From positions 1-49,184 of the forward strand of contig JAJNNY010000117.1 of NCBI GenBank assembly GCA_022453515.1: a stretch of 49,184 nt of DNA. The letters are read 5' to 3'. A program made the position numbers and the translations under genes. Below, piece after piece: positions 33,015-45,576 of this stretch. Source of the stretch: Astrocystis sublimbata. Its lineage: Eukaryota > Ascomycota > Sordariomycetes > Xylariales > Xylariaceae. The notes below the pieces were generated by a model, which saw only the letters and a program-made list of their open reading frames with translations, was not told where the DNA came from and made no database searches. Within the stretch, counting starts at the first letter, position 1; every line of letters starts with the position of its first letter.

Positions 33015-35648
33015 ATGATGAGTCCTAATACTGCTTCCCGTAGCCATTGGCTGCTGTATGTCGCCGTGATCCAGGTTTTGACCTCGTTGGCATCTGCCCA
33101 GTTCCCATGGGCAAACGCCATTCCTCGCACAGGATGGACCGTCACAGCAGATAGTTTCCAGCCCGGAAACGAAGCTGCGAAAGCCATCGATGGAAACGGC
33201 AGCACCTTCTGGCACACGGCTTACAGCCCTACCGTTGCCCCATTGCCACATTACATCCAGCTGGACATGAAGAAAAGCTTTGTCATCAACGGTGTCTCGT
33301 ACCAACCACGACAAGACGGCAACTCGAACGGCAACATTGGGCAACATACCGTAACCCTCAGTAATGACGGGAACACATGGACTAGTCCGGTGCAATTTGG
33401 CACATGGCTGAACGACAGGGTCACCAAGTCCACTTTCTTTTCCACTACGACTGCTCGATACGTCCGCATCACAGCGCAGACCGAAGCGCAGGGAAATAAT
33501 AACCAGTGGTCGAGCATTGCTGAGCTCAATATTTACAGCCCAGATGCCAGCCTTGGCGCTTCTACCTTTCAGCCACCTCCTACCAGTCAGGGGCGATGGG
33601 AGTCGACTGTCGTATTGCCTCTAGTAGCAGCAGCAGGAGCGCTGTCTGCACAAGGCAACTTGATTTTCGTGAGTATTCTCTTAGTAGTCTTTTCCATGTA
33701 ATTTTTAAGTCATACATATGACCGTTGAAACATCAAGCCCTTTTGAAAGAGGTCTCACTTGAAAGGGGTCTCTTACCAACACATACCTAATTACGGACTC
33801 ATGCTAACATCTAATCTCGAAGTGGTGTGTACTAGGACCCCCGTGCTCATTTTTTGCCTTTCCCTGTATTTTATGCTCTGCAATAATGTGATCACAAGTC
33901 GTGACTAAGACGTTCTCTGTGTATGCAGGAGTGCTTATCGTCCTGATCTCTTCGGTGGTGGTACTGGTCAAACGTTGACTGCATTGTGGACCCCCTCCTC
34001 TCAAACTATATCGCAACATACAGTTACCGAAACTCATCGTAAGTGGCACTTGATGGGATGGGCTCTACTCATCTTGAATCAAGCCCATCCCATCGACTCC
34101 TTCACCATAATCCACATAAATTAGGAAAACTAACATGTTGAAAGATGATATGTTTTGTCCGGGCATCTCACTCGACGCAAATGGCCACATCGTTGTAACA
34201 GGAGGCAACGATAGCAAGAACACGAGCAGCTATAACCCAGAGAATCCAGGCTGGACAGGTGAAGCGCAGATGGTGATTGCACGCGGCTACCAGTCGAGCG
34301 TGACAGTAGGCGACGGAAGAATCGTATGTTACAGCAGTTCCCAGTCTATTGATGAGAAATTCCATCCCCTTTCCCCTTAATTTCCGTTTTCTAGCACGAT
34401 TCTCTACGATATGAAAGGAAAAGGTCTCGACTAACATATTCTTATGCACACAGTTCACCATTGGGGGCTCATGGAGCGGCGGACAAGGGGGGAAGAATGG
34501 CGAAATCTACTCACCAGCAGCAGACAGATGGACATCGCTTCCAGGCGCTGTCGTGGCGCCTATGTTAACGTCTGATGCGCAGGGCGTCTACCGGGCCGAC
34601 AACCACGCCTGGTTGTTCGCGTATAAAGGGAACTCAGTGTTCCAGGCTGGCCCAAGCAAGAAGATGAACTGGTACAGTGTCAGCGGTTCCGGCTCGTACA
34701 CGAGTGCAGGAACCCGTGCTGCTGATGGGGATTCCAGTGAGTGATTCTTTCTTTCCTTCTTTCCCGTGTTCGGTCGTTCAGGGGTTCAAGTTCCGCTCCG
34801 CTCCGGGGCTCGTACTACGTTCCTTCACAGAGGCTTGAGACATCCGCTGACAGTCTGTCTCACTCTCAGTGTGCGGCAACGCAGTCATGTTCGACGCCGT
34901 AAGCGGCTCGATCCTATCGGCTGGCGGCTCGCCGTCGTACCAGGACTCCGACGCCACGACGAACGCCCACTTGATCAAGCTGGGCAACGTAGGGGCCGCC
35001 CCCTCCGTCAAGAAACTACCGAACATGGTATACCCACGTGCGTTCGCCAGTGGCGTTGTGCTCCCCGACGGCACGGTGCTTATCGTCGGCGGCCAGGCGC
35101 GCGCGATCCCCTTCACGGACACGACGGCCGCAATGCCGGCCGAGCTGTTCGATCCAAAGACTAACACGTGGCGCACAATGGCGCCGATTGCCGTCCCGCG
35201 CACATACCACAGCATCGCCTTGCTGCTCCCGGACGCCACCGTTATCGCGGGCGGGGGCGGTCTATGCGGCACCGGCTGCGCGCAGAATCACTTCGACTTG
35301 CAGGTGTTCTCGCCGCCGTACCTGTTCAAAGCGGACGGCTCGCGCGCATCGCGACCGGTCATCACCTCCGTGTCGGCGACCCAGGCCCGCCCCGGTGCCA
35401 CGCTCACCATCAAGACGGCGCAGAGCATTGCGTCCTTCTCGCTTGTGCGGTTCGGCTCGGTGACGCACACTGTCAACACCGATCAGAGGCGTGTGCCCCT
35501 TACTCCGAAGCGCGCGTCGGGGCTCAGCCGCACCGTTACGCTGCCTACGGATCCGGGCGTCCTGGTCCCTGGTTACTGGATGTTGTTTGCGATCGACTCG
35601 GCGGGCGTGCCGAGCGTGGCCACTACGATCAAGATCTTGGCATCTTAG
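33015..35648 (+). CDS. Galactose oxidase-family copper radical oxidase (AA5) with N-terminal CBM32
   Basis: Best model: 33015..33668, a 2-nt exon 33823..33824, 33929..34038, 34145..34323, 34454..34736 and 34870..35648; 668 aa. A signal peptide (LLYVAVIQVLTSLASA) is followed by an F5/8-type C (CBM32) domain to about residue 175 and then a seven-bladed Kelch-type oxidase. All active-site residues are present: Cys260 (FCPGIS) and Tyr304 (RGYQSS) for the Cys-Tyr cofactor, stacking Trp322 (GGSWSGG), Tyr522 and His523 (RTYHSIALL) and His609 (VTHTVNTDQRR) as copper ligands. It should oxidise a primary alcohol to an aldehyde with release of hydrogen peroxide; galactose or other alcohols cannot be told apart by eye. 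The only doubtful junction is at 33668-33929: without the micro-exon, donor GTAATT at 33698 keeps the frame but inserts nine extra, mostly hydrophobic, residues. Confidence 0.9.
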
Positions 35649-38600
35649 ACAAGTCTAGATAGACATACTAGGATCACATTTCCATGCAAAAGAGTACTTA
35701 TGATCTGACTGCTTCACACGTAATCCTATGAGTATGATCAGGCAGTGATGCAGTCATGGTCCATCTTTCTCCTTCCACGCACGTCTAGGCATATCTTTGC
35801 AATGTCTAAAGGAAGCGGTGTAGCCTCATTTCACTGAAAAGACTCTATCCACTATCATGATCTGCTACCATCTAGATGGATACTGCCGGAAATTGAGTGG
35901 GTTTCTCGAAGTTTAATGAGCGCAGTGGCGGCTCATTAATACAGCGAACTACTGCAGGCGTGACTTGAACAGGTTCACGCTCGTTTGAGCGATGTCACTC
36001 TCCATTTTCCCACAGATCCATACTATTGAAGTACTGTTTCTCCGTGCAACATTGCCGTCGAAACGTTCAACTTGCTGCGAACTGTGGCGTTTCGTAGCTT
36101 CCATAGCGGGCCCTCCACATGTAATGTCACGTCTTAATCTTGCTATATATACCTACTTACAACAGAGTTGCATGCCAAGAACTAACGCAGTAAGATCAGA
36201 AAAAATGTCGAGATAAAATTGCGGCAACATTCTGCTACCGGAAGATTCCCTTGCTCAGGTGACGTTTCTATTCGGGCCGTACCTAGTGTACCTAGGTAGG
36301 GTTGAAGTTCTCTATATACACATGGTATGTTGAACAAGCGCGCCAAAAAAGGCGTCATATGCAATCTCGCATTGACCGCCACGGCGTTCTTCTATCCTTC
36401 TGAGACCATTGGCAGGTCATGCGCCACTGTACTCCGACGTTGACGTAGCATCGCGGTCGAAACCTGTTCGTCCGATGCAACTGTAGCAGCAAAAATACTG
36501 AAACGTATCCAAATCACGACGGTGTTTGGTTGTCAGCATGTATGTAAGTACGGCAAGTGGGCAGACTGAGGGCTCTCGGAGATTGGATGCAGCTCTGACC
36601 TCACCGGCAGGCAGATCGTCCATCATCCCGCGCCACAACCTGGTTACGATGTTCTTGCCATGCGAGCTATGTACGTGTGTGTGTTACACAGCAGTAGCAG
36701 AAAAAGAAACAGAGCTCACGGGATCTCAAGGCGAACGTGATACGAGTCTCAGGTACTCAAAACGTCAATATATCGGTAGTAATCGCTGCGTGGCGCAACG
36801 ATGAGGTAGACAGGCAGCCATCTCGTGGTCGTGGGGGGTTCATGAAGATAAGCTTGACGAGAAGGACAGTGACACTCGCATCGTTGCCTCGAAGTGGCTG
36901 TGTGGAATGCCAGACCGGTCGGTACCTATCATTCGCACGATATGACTTACATATGAGACTTGGCAACCAAGATACTACGTAACTACGTAACCACCACACT
37001 TGTTGCCTGCCCCGCGTGTAAGTACTGTGAGTGAAAATGCGTTGGACTTTCGTAAACTTCTGGCAACAGCGTTCCATGATGTGGACTAGGGCTCGGTCGC
37101 GTTATGTTGTTGTTAGGTAAGTAGGTAAGTATGTACTGGAGTTCCTCGACCACTCGCCCACCTAGATTACCTCGGCATGCATGTAAGTAACATCATGTTT
37201 ATTTTCTTATACGATATGCTCCAAAATCCACAGGCGATAATGCATTACCTGCATACGAGTAGGTACTTGCAGGGCAGATGTTGTTATTACTAGTATCACT
37301 TGCATCGAGCATACAATATGGCATCGCCATCCCGAAAATAGCTGCAACTACCATTAATTGATGCAGGATCAGGGGTGCCCTGCAGAGGATCATGCTGAAG
37401 GGTACAGGGGGGCCAGGGGGACAGGGAAGCATCTCGATGGCTTGCGCAGGGATAGGTTATCGATGTACTTGCTGTGAATGACCGCATTATCTTCCTGTAT
37501 AATGCAGCTGAAGACGGCGCGGTCCGGACCTCTTCACCTTGCAGAGTCAACACCATGTGACCTCTCAAAATGAGTTACTATTCACTCGTAGGAGGGGGTA
37601 TTTTACACTACATTTACTAGCACTGCATTGAAATCATTCGATGGTCTGGGTACTAGGTAGTTGCAAAAAGTCACAAGGCAAGAGTGCGTCGGTTCCCTCC
37701 CTTGGTTATTGTTTCTAGAACCCGTTGCGGCGCGGCATATGTACGGAGTAGGTCTTGGCCTTCAGCTCGAATCGGATGAATCCTTGCCTCGCTTGCTACA
37801 TCTACTTGTGCTCAGGTAGTTATATACAGAACGGTGACTAAGCCTTGTAAGTTTTAGGTTCTCCGTTCTACAATTTCCATCGATTCCCCTTTCGTTAACG
37901 CACCGTCAGGGTCAGGAACAATTAGGCATAGTGTAAGTTGCGAAGCCGCGCTAGTCGTATGAGTCCAAAAGTCCCCCGGCACACCTAGGAGAGATAAGGG
38001 AGCGGACTCTGGGATCCAGACCTGACGGTACACCGACGGCCCGTTTTGAAGGTTACCATGAGCTGGGGTAAGTCTCCAACTACTCACAGCTTTGATACTA
38101 GCTATCGTGCGGAGGCAAAACTCATTGGAGACATGTCTTGGCCGATAGCATCCTAATGGTTGCTCGAATGGGAGTGTTACCAAATAATCTGTTAATACCA
38201 GCTGGTCAATAGACTACTGTACTTTTTGAACAAAGAACATAACTTGTCAGGCCTTACTCGTACGTTTATTCAGGTGAAAGAATGTTGGATTCTAGCCTCT
38301 GGCGCTATTGTTCGGTAAATCTCAAGCTGTCATTGGCTATGATTTCTTAGTCAATAACCGAGACCAGACACTCGGGATGTCTAGATCATTGACCTACTCG
38401 CTCACCTTGATAGTTTGTTGCACTCCGGTAATCCTCTCCTACTTAGTCGTTGCCGCAACGCTAGTCAGGACACTAATCCCGCGCTCAAGCATTCGAAGGT
38501 CCACCGGATTCGACTACCCTCACAGTAAGCTTTCAGCCGCTTCTGCTACCACAGTTCGAACAGTTGCCGGCTTTGGAAAAAGGTCATCGAAAGCTGGAGA

Positions 38601-39329
38601 AAGATGGTCAGCCACGTGCTCATGACTCCCGGGGTCCCCCCTCGAGCTCCTCTAGTTGCTCGCCAATTTAGCAATCGAGACCTCTTTCGAGATATCCAAT
38701 TAGAGCAAAACCGTGATAGCGTCATCCCAATCCCTGATCTAGACCTGACCTTCAGTCTTTAAACGGCTAGACTCGTAGATAACTGTCAACGAACTTTGCG
38801 GGTTGGGCCGACGAGAGACGCGTTTTCGTTTATACCTTCCCCGCAGCCGCCATTTCGTTTAATGGATTCTCACATGTTGGTTTGGTCTATGTAGCAATAC
38901 TGTGTTATAATGTAGAATGCCAAGTGATGGTTGATAGAACAAACCATCAGGTTTCAAATCTGAATGATATAGAATATGTTCGACTGATACCTAAAAAGAA
39001 TAGGATTGGCTCCATATCTTCAAGTTCTGTCCACATATGCACCTGAGAGATGAATACTTCGAAGGCAAAAGTTGCAACACAAAGATCCAACGCATCCCAA
39101 TAAACGCCTTGCTACATGTGGCTAAACGTCCTCGGCAAGTAATCAAAATGCCCCCCCAGATATTCAGGGTATGTACAATGGCCACCCGCGGCCAGCAAAA
39201 CGTGGACAATCTATAGGACGCCATGGCGGCGCCACATGCCCTCTTGCAGTGGAGGTTCGGGAAGCGACATGGCGCCAAGCTATTCGTTCCAATCCTCATT
39301 CTCCATGATATGACAACGTGCCATATGCA
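35649..39329. other. Gene-poor 3.7-kb region
   Basis: No gene could be assembled. Frames of 70-110 codons occur on both strands without domains or convincing introns. A plus-strand open stretch ending at 38762 looks protein-like. Several TAGGTA motifs are present near 37115-37135. Confidence 0.45.
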
Positions 39330-40850
39330 TCAATCTCCCGCAATGGAGTTCCTGCGGCCGAAAAACGACCAACGAGGCTTGGTTCCATTTGGCGTATTGT
39401 TGTCGATCTGGGCTCTGCTCAACGGTCGATCCTTGCTCAATCTCCCTTTTGCGTGCTTCAGTTTCGGATGGGCGTAAGCATCGTCAGAGCCGTATCTTGT
39501 CCGGGATTCTATCCGGTCAAGCTCGTATACCATAGCTTCGGTCTGTGATTGGGTTGGCTTGACCAAAGGTGTTCCTCCAACTGGACTATCCGAAGCGCTG
39601 GCGGAACCGTCAGCTTCACCTTGCTGCCCGGGTTTCGATTTGGAAAGCCGTCTCCCTCTCGTTTGAGGAGCCTGCGATTGAGACATGTCTCGCGGCTCGT
39701 TCGGATACATGCGAGGAGTGTCGGTAGATCTTCTCAGATAGTCACCAAGCGAGTTCCTTCGTGTACGCGTAGCTGGAGGTTTCGCGCCTGCAGCTGAGGG
39801 TGGCGGTGTCGAATCAGCAGTGGTTGGGGCGGTGGAGATTGCCATGCCAATGGAAGCGACCGATGAAGCTGACGATGACGACGGGGCATGGCCGTAGACT
39901 TGCCCAGGTAGGCCTGGGGCAGATGACACGGGCCTGTCCATGCTATGAGCACGGCGGCTCGTGGGACGAGGCGCCGAGAAAGAATAGTAGGTGCTTTTCG
40001 CCGGTGGGGGGTAGTGGCGATCAGAACTAGTGGGAGTGGCACGAGATTCAGACATTCTGCGCGCGTGCGCGGGATGGAGACGATGGAGACGTTCACTGTT
40101 GGTGGGATTCTCGTGGGAAAGCGGAGGTCTGGAATGAGAATTATTGGATTTGCTGCTGCTGCTTATACTCTGTCTGTTCACGTTCGTCTCATCTTCATAG
40201 TCGCTAGGCACCTCCAAGCCCCCATTGACAGCTGCACTGGGACGAGCAATTACAGGCGCTACTGCTCTGCTATTAGCCATCCGGGAAAGGCTCCTAGACG
40301 TGATCTAAATACCTCTACTAGACAACGGGCTGGTCCGACCGGAAGATATTACTGGGCTAGCGGTACCACCTGTACCGATGACGAAGGGCCGCGTATCCTT
40401 CCCCTTCCCCTTGGGATCTCTGTGATGGCTGAAATAGTCTGCCTCGTCTGACGCTCCTGGTGTGTTGGCCATCCTCTCACGCCATAGGCTAGGTATACTA
40501 CTGTAGCTATAGTTGTGAGGGAGGGGGACCACAGGATTCGCGTAGACAGACGGGTACGAGACATTGGTCAGGTTGCTCCCAACACGCGGCAAGGCGCTGT
40601 TGCTGCGGCTGTGGCCGTAGCTGCTGGCGGCCCTGGCACTCCTGTGGCGGTTCTGCTCCCTGATCTTGGATCTGTCGTCCCCTCTCCAGGAACTGGGAGC
40701 GGTAGCTAAGGCGTCGATGGCCGCATGGGTCGGGACATGCTTGTAGGGAGCCTTCACGGCTTCCGGCTGCCCTTTGTCTTTGCCGGCCTGCTTGGCGCTG
40801 TGCTCCTTGGCCTGTGCCCGGCCGCGCTTGAGTATCGAGAAGACAGACAT
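39330..40850 (-). CDS. Basic Ser/Pro-rich fungal protein, frame interrupted by one TAG
   Basis: Two blocks in the same frame: 40353..40850 and 39330..40304, 490 aa when a 48-nt intron (GTAATA...TTTAG, 40305..40352) is removed. Without this splice, TAG at 40305-40307 ends the protein at about residue 181. The N-terminus MSVFSILKRGRAQAKEHSAKQ and the segments YKHVPTHAAIDAL, SYPSVYANPVVPLP and NYSYSSIPSLWRER agree with a conserved but unnamed fungal protein I recall; the second block (STYYSFSAPRPTSRRA, IGMAISTAP, RRNSLGDYL, PRWSFFGRR) also looks like part of it. It is low-complexity, basic and rich in possible phosphosites, without signal peptide or membrane segments. No function is known to me. 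The intron lacks a clear branch site, so a disrupted allele or readthrough remains possible. Confidence 0.72.
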
Positions 40851-41579
40851 GGCGAATGTGATGTGCGAGTATGGTTTGGCGACAGTTGCAGGGTCTCGGA
40901 GAAGACCAGCTCGCCCCAAGCGTAAGCTCTCGTCTCAGAACGAAAGAGCCCGGACTAGGGGGAGACTGAGTGATGAATAAAAGAAGTGCTAGTAGAGAGT
41001 TGAGCGACAGACACGGTTCTGATATGGTAGACGTGGATGTCTGGTTCGTATGGTAACAAGTGGGTAGCGGCTATGCGATGTGGTGCCACAGAAAAACAAT
41101 ATTAGAAACAACGAGCGATAACCGATGGAATAGGAGTGCTGATCTGCACTAAACTAGGATGGTGAAGTATGGTGGTCACAGGGGCGCAGGGGCGTCAGTC
41201 GAGTCGGAGTAGGTACTGCAGCTGTTGGGTGTATTATTATGAGGTAGCGTTTATGTATGTAGGTATTGTTGATGTTGTTGTTTTTTCTGGGTCGGAAGAT
41301 TCAGAGGTTGACAGCAACATCGACGAAGCCAGATAAATAAATAAGGAGGGAGAGGGGGTTTTTAGTAGGCAAGGCATTGCAGCCAGCTGAAGTTTCCTTT
41401 GACGATGGTGCGTAAGATAATACTCCGTGTCTGAGGCTAGATCGTAAGGGCTGGTAAGCCGGCAAGAAAGCGGCGCTGGGCTGCACTTAGCGTGATGCGT
41501 TGGTGGCGTCCGCTACGATGTTAGCCTGCAGGAGAGGTGTGTACGTACCACCGCCTGCTCACCGGGGTGCTGCTCTGGG

Positions 41580-41620
41580 GCCTGGGGGCCCTGGTTGCCT
41601 GGGGGCCCTGGTTGCCTGGG
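41580..41620. repeat. 17-bp direct repeat, two copies plus
   Basis: The unit GCCTGGGGGCCCTGGTT occurs twice in tandem and is followed by GCCTGGG. It is GC-rich simple sequence with an internal GGGGGCCC palindromic core. Confidence 0.75.
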
Positions 41621-44248
41621 CATCTCATCAGCTGCATTACGAACTGCATGGGGAATGGATGGGTTTAAGGAAAGCACGCACAGACTACGGGTCTCGCTGT
41701 GCGGGTGCTCGGGGTGCTCATGCTGGCCCGCTGGCTCTTTCAGGTGCCTGACCCTTGACCTAGGGCTGATCCTCGGACACGCTAGCTGATCAGGGTTCAA
41801 GCCGCGCTGCGTTACCTCAGGCATGCTCAGTTACTCGCCCGCCTAGCTAGGTCCCTTTTTTACCTATCGAGCCTCCAGCGAGGCTCAGCTTCCTCTCCCG
41901 TTCCGTTCTGGTTCTGGTGGTTCTGGGGACAACTGTTTCCAAGGCCGCTTTCTTTGTTAAGTTTTAAGTCTTACCTACTCGTACATTGTCGAGGCGAAGA
42001 CAGTGCGACATGTAAGCCGAACCGGGGCCACATGTATTCATCGACGGTCCATCTCCGAATCCAAGCCAGCCAGGAACTCACTCCAATCCCCCCCCTGTTG
42101 CCGACGAAGCCGACGGGACCTACTCGTACCAACTCCTTGTTCACACCTTTCCAGCTTTGCACTGTACACTTATTCTCCCTATCTACTTAGCTGATAGATA
42201 GCATAACCATGTCGAGATCAAGTTGGCCCGGCATTCGAGATCTAAATTATCTTAGCGCAACGATCTATTGGAACCCGATGGACATACGGGAGCACCGAAG
42301 GATGGAGCAAAAGGTCAAAACTGATAGCTCACCGTGAGCGAGCGCCTAGAGCGAACAGTGACGACGAGATATTCTTTCTACTCGGCCTCGAACAATTTCT
42401 GCAGGCCGAAGCACGTTTGGGTACTTCCTCGGCGAGCTAGGTGAACAACTAACGAGTTTCTTAGTTAGTGATCTTGACGGGATGGATGGTCCACCCTGCT
42501 TATAACCGATACTAGCTAGCTGTGCGCTACCACGATAGTATCGCACCTATCTGTATAGTTGGTTACAGGTATACGGATCTCTCCAGCGTGGTATCGCACC
42601 TCCGTACCGTCGACAAGAGGCAACCGAATAGGCCAGCTCTGACAGCCCGGTAGCCTACCGGACTGCAGGTCAAACTGCGAACTTCCACTCACAAAAATGC
42701 GGAGACAAATACCTAAGCCAACCAAGAGCAGAGGTCTGTATATCCACCCACGTGTCTATACGTACCTGATGCTGTTAAAGGCAAAAGGCACTACCTGCCT
42801 GCCCTTAGTCCCGCCCCTAGCAGTCTCTCTAGTCGTCCCTCGTATTCAAACGCCCCCACGACTCCTTGGCCAGGAACAGGCCACAAAGCAGTGGCTCCCG
42901 CCAGCGGTAGATGACAAACCGCCCGCAAAGGAACATTTTGGTTAGATACTCATCACTGCTGTCCAATGCAGTCATCATCCTCGACAAACCACTGCAGCTT
43001 CATGTTGCGAAGGACTGGGAGCAGGTGACATAACCTGCATAGTTACTGCGAGGCTCCTTGATGCTTGGTCCAGTGCTACGTGTAAGTACCAGGAAAAACA
43101 GACAGCTGTACAGCTCGAGACACTTTCAGCTCCGGCTCACGCTCGCTCGCTTGTCCCCGCCTGTCCACGCACTCTCTCACATATATGCGCGAGTCAAGGA
43201 TTGAGACCATATCCTCATACATACCGAGGTACGAGTATACATAGCGGCTAGTACCATGGGTTCGTTAGATACGGACGAGACACCAAAAATGAGGTCATCG
43301 AAATTAAATCTTCCTTGTCCATTGACACTCGCACAGACGGTCCCAAAGACGCGGGTCAACAAGGGACAAGGACAGAGTAGATAGTCGGGACACCAATGAC
43401 GAGAGCTAATATAACCATACCTAGAAATTAGCGGCCGAATACTTTGTTATTACGCCGTGTCAGAGGACTACCTGACAACCTCCATACTACGTAAAGCACA
43501 GAGGATGGCTAACTGATGCCCGGATTATTTTTATTTTTATACACAGTGCCCGCAATGGAGCAACGAAAGCACCATACATTGCAGTAGGCTTTATATGCAG
43601 TACTTGCCCACCTGACTGCATCTTATATCCATGATTTTACGGTTGAGACGGCTCCTCAGGCAGAGACTACCTGGACCACGTAAAGTAGGAGTATTGTGAT
43701 GGAACTCATCAAGTACCATGTAGGTAGTCCATCACAAGCACGACGTTTGATACAACCTTGGTGGATGTCAGCCTAGCAATCCTTTATCACTCAACGTTGC
43801 ACTTTGCTACCGTGATGCATATCAAAGCCGCAGCGTCGTTGTGAGATAGCTAAGCCATTCGCTTGGTTTCACAGATGCGGTGCCTACTGACGCTCCAAGT
43901 AGCCTACTCACTTGTCGTATCACCCACCGCCTCCCTAGGCAGGATTTGCCTTGGCTTGGTGATATTCAGACTAAATCCAGGTACACGGATCATCGATCCA
44001 TCGGGAACTAGGCGAGCTAAGCAGTAAGCTCGTGCCTTGCCCGGATCTTAAACCCCGGCCAGCCAAACATTCGACCATGTGAAGCCGGCCTAGCTGCTGG
44101 TTTGGACGATAACGAACAATAAGTTCTATCTGATATCATTCCTTTCTCAGATAATCAAGCACAGAGCATGAGGAATGCAACACCAGGCTCAGGCTAAGCT
44201 CACTTAACCTACCCTCCATCATTTCCACATCTAGCGTCAAATATGTAG

Positions 44249-44490
44249 ATTGGCAATCTCATGGGGTCTGATTGGTCTCTTCGCTCATCGCGACTTATCT
44301 ACCATTATCTATCACGACAATGAGCCTGAATCAGCACTAGATAGTTGGAGGCGTATCTATTCAGCCCCCAAAAACTGCCCGAGTCAACATTCCTGGGAGG
44401 AGATAGAGACCGCCATATCATTCGCCGCCCTAAGCAGCAGCTACGGCATACTTGGCGTCATCTTCGTGTTGGACATTCAACCTGCAGGAG
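44249..44490 (+). pseudogene. Orphan exon or gene fragment, unrecognised
   Basis: This open frame reads as a natural protein: AISWGLIGLFAHRDLSTI, DSWRRIYSAPKNCPSQ, SWEEIETAISFAAL and a hydrophobic GILGVIFVLDI. It is framed by an acceptor-like ATATGTAG before it (ending 44248) and a good donor (G|GTATGT) after it. I could not find convincing upstream or downstream exons, and there is no ATG. It may be one exon of a gene I failed to assemble or a remnant of a membrane protein gene. The family is unknown. Confidence 0.3.
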
Positions 44491-45576
44491 GTATGTGCCA
44501 ATCGTAAATGCGGTATTACCGTACATTAGGCCTTGATTCGAAGGGAGATAATCTTAGTCAGATCCCATGGCATCAGGATATCTGATGCATCTTTCTCCGG
44601 TGCCTAGTGAAGGACACTTTCAGGTTTTATTGCACACTAGCTCGATAAGTCGTCGATCATGTTTGATTCTTGATATAGGAAAAAAACAGTAGTGGTGGAA
44701 AACCGGGGTGAAAGAGATTATATGATATAATGGAAAAGGAAAACAATCACTGACTTTGACGTACACAGCTGAGCTTATACCTACGGAGCTCGAAGATAAC
44801 CAAACAGTCATGGAAATGTTACGTTATAGCCACGACTCTAGGTCAACTCAAGCTTCCATGTCGTTTATGCTAGGCTATCGTCATGCTTACAGTCCAATCT
44901 CCATCACTTCAGTTGTGTGAGAATGTTTGGTTTTTCGCTCTCTTATTCCTTCTTTCTATCAGCATTCGGCCATAAGATATATTCATACACCACAGGGTAG
45001 GAGGAATCAAGTGTGCAAAGATGATGATGAGTCAACCCTGTCCCTATATCTCGGGAGGACTTTTCATATATGAGTTCGAGTCATCTGAGCCAGTTTCAAT
45101 GCTCGGCGTCATGCACACTTGGTGAATCGTATAGTCGCGACTGCTGGGTTCGGCCAGTTGGGTCTCGTACCAATCTCATGCGCATCTCATCCCTACTAGT
45201 CCGCTTCGCCGTGTCGAGTTCTCCCGGCTGTCGGCATAGAAATATTTAAGACTGGGTTCGATCTTGCATTTTACGAAGATCCTGAACATCTCTTCAGACC
45301 CATCATTTAAGGTAGCTCGAAACAAACACAACACTGTCGACTTTCATGCTGTAACGATATAGAAACAACCGCTCAGTCACGATCACGATGCAGCGTCACC
45401 GTAGGGCAACAACATGATACATCCAACTGGTTTAGCCCAGAGACGATATCGCTAGGAATATGTGTAGTTGTTCAGCATTGCATGTGCCGGTGACCGTAGA
45501 GAAGGAGAAATTATGTGTATGATTTGAAATAGTATGGTTTCTGTCCAATCAGTGACTGCGGTACGAAAATAGAGTA

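Larger units (their letters stand above)
40851..45575. other. Gene-poor 4.7-kb region before the AT-rich block
   Basis: No confident gene. It contains a 17-bp direct repeat (41580-41620) in a locally GC-rich stretch whose frames look like compositional artefacts, many TACCTA/TAGGTA motifs, and one orphan exon-like frame at about 44249-44490. Confidence 0.5.

Noticed and set aside
23000..36000. A secreted-enzyme gene cluster with a shared pathway (chitinase, flavoprotein, galactose oxidase)
   Set aside because: The genes are separated by kilobases of empty DNA, lie on both strands and act on unrelated substrates; no biosynthetic backbone gene or regulator is present.
41500..41824. Plus- and minus-strand frames in the GC-rich patch
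   Set aside because: Their length reflects local GC content and the 17-bp repeat; the products are low-complexity with no recognisable features.
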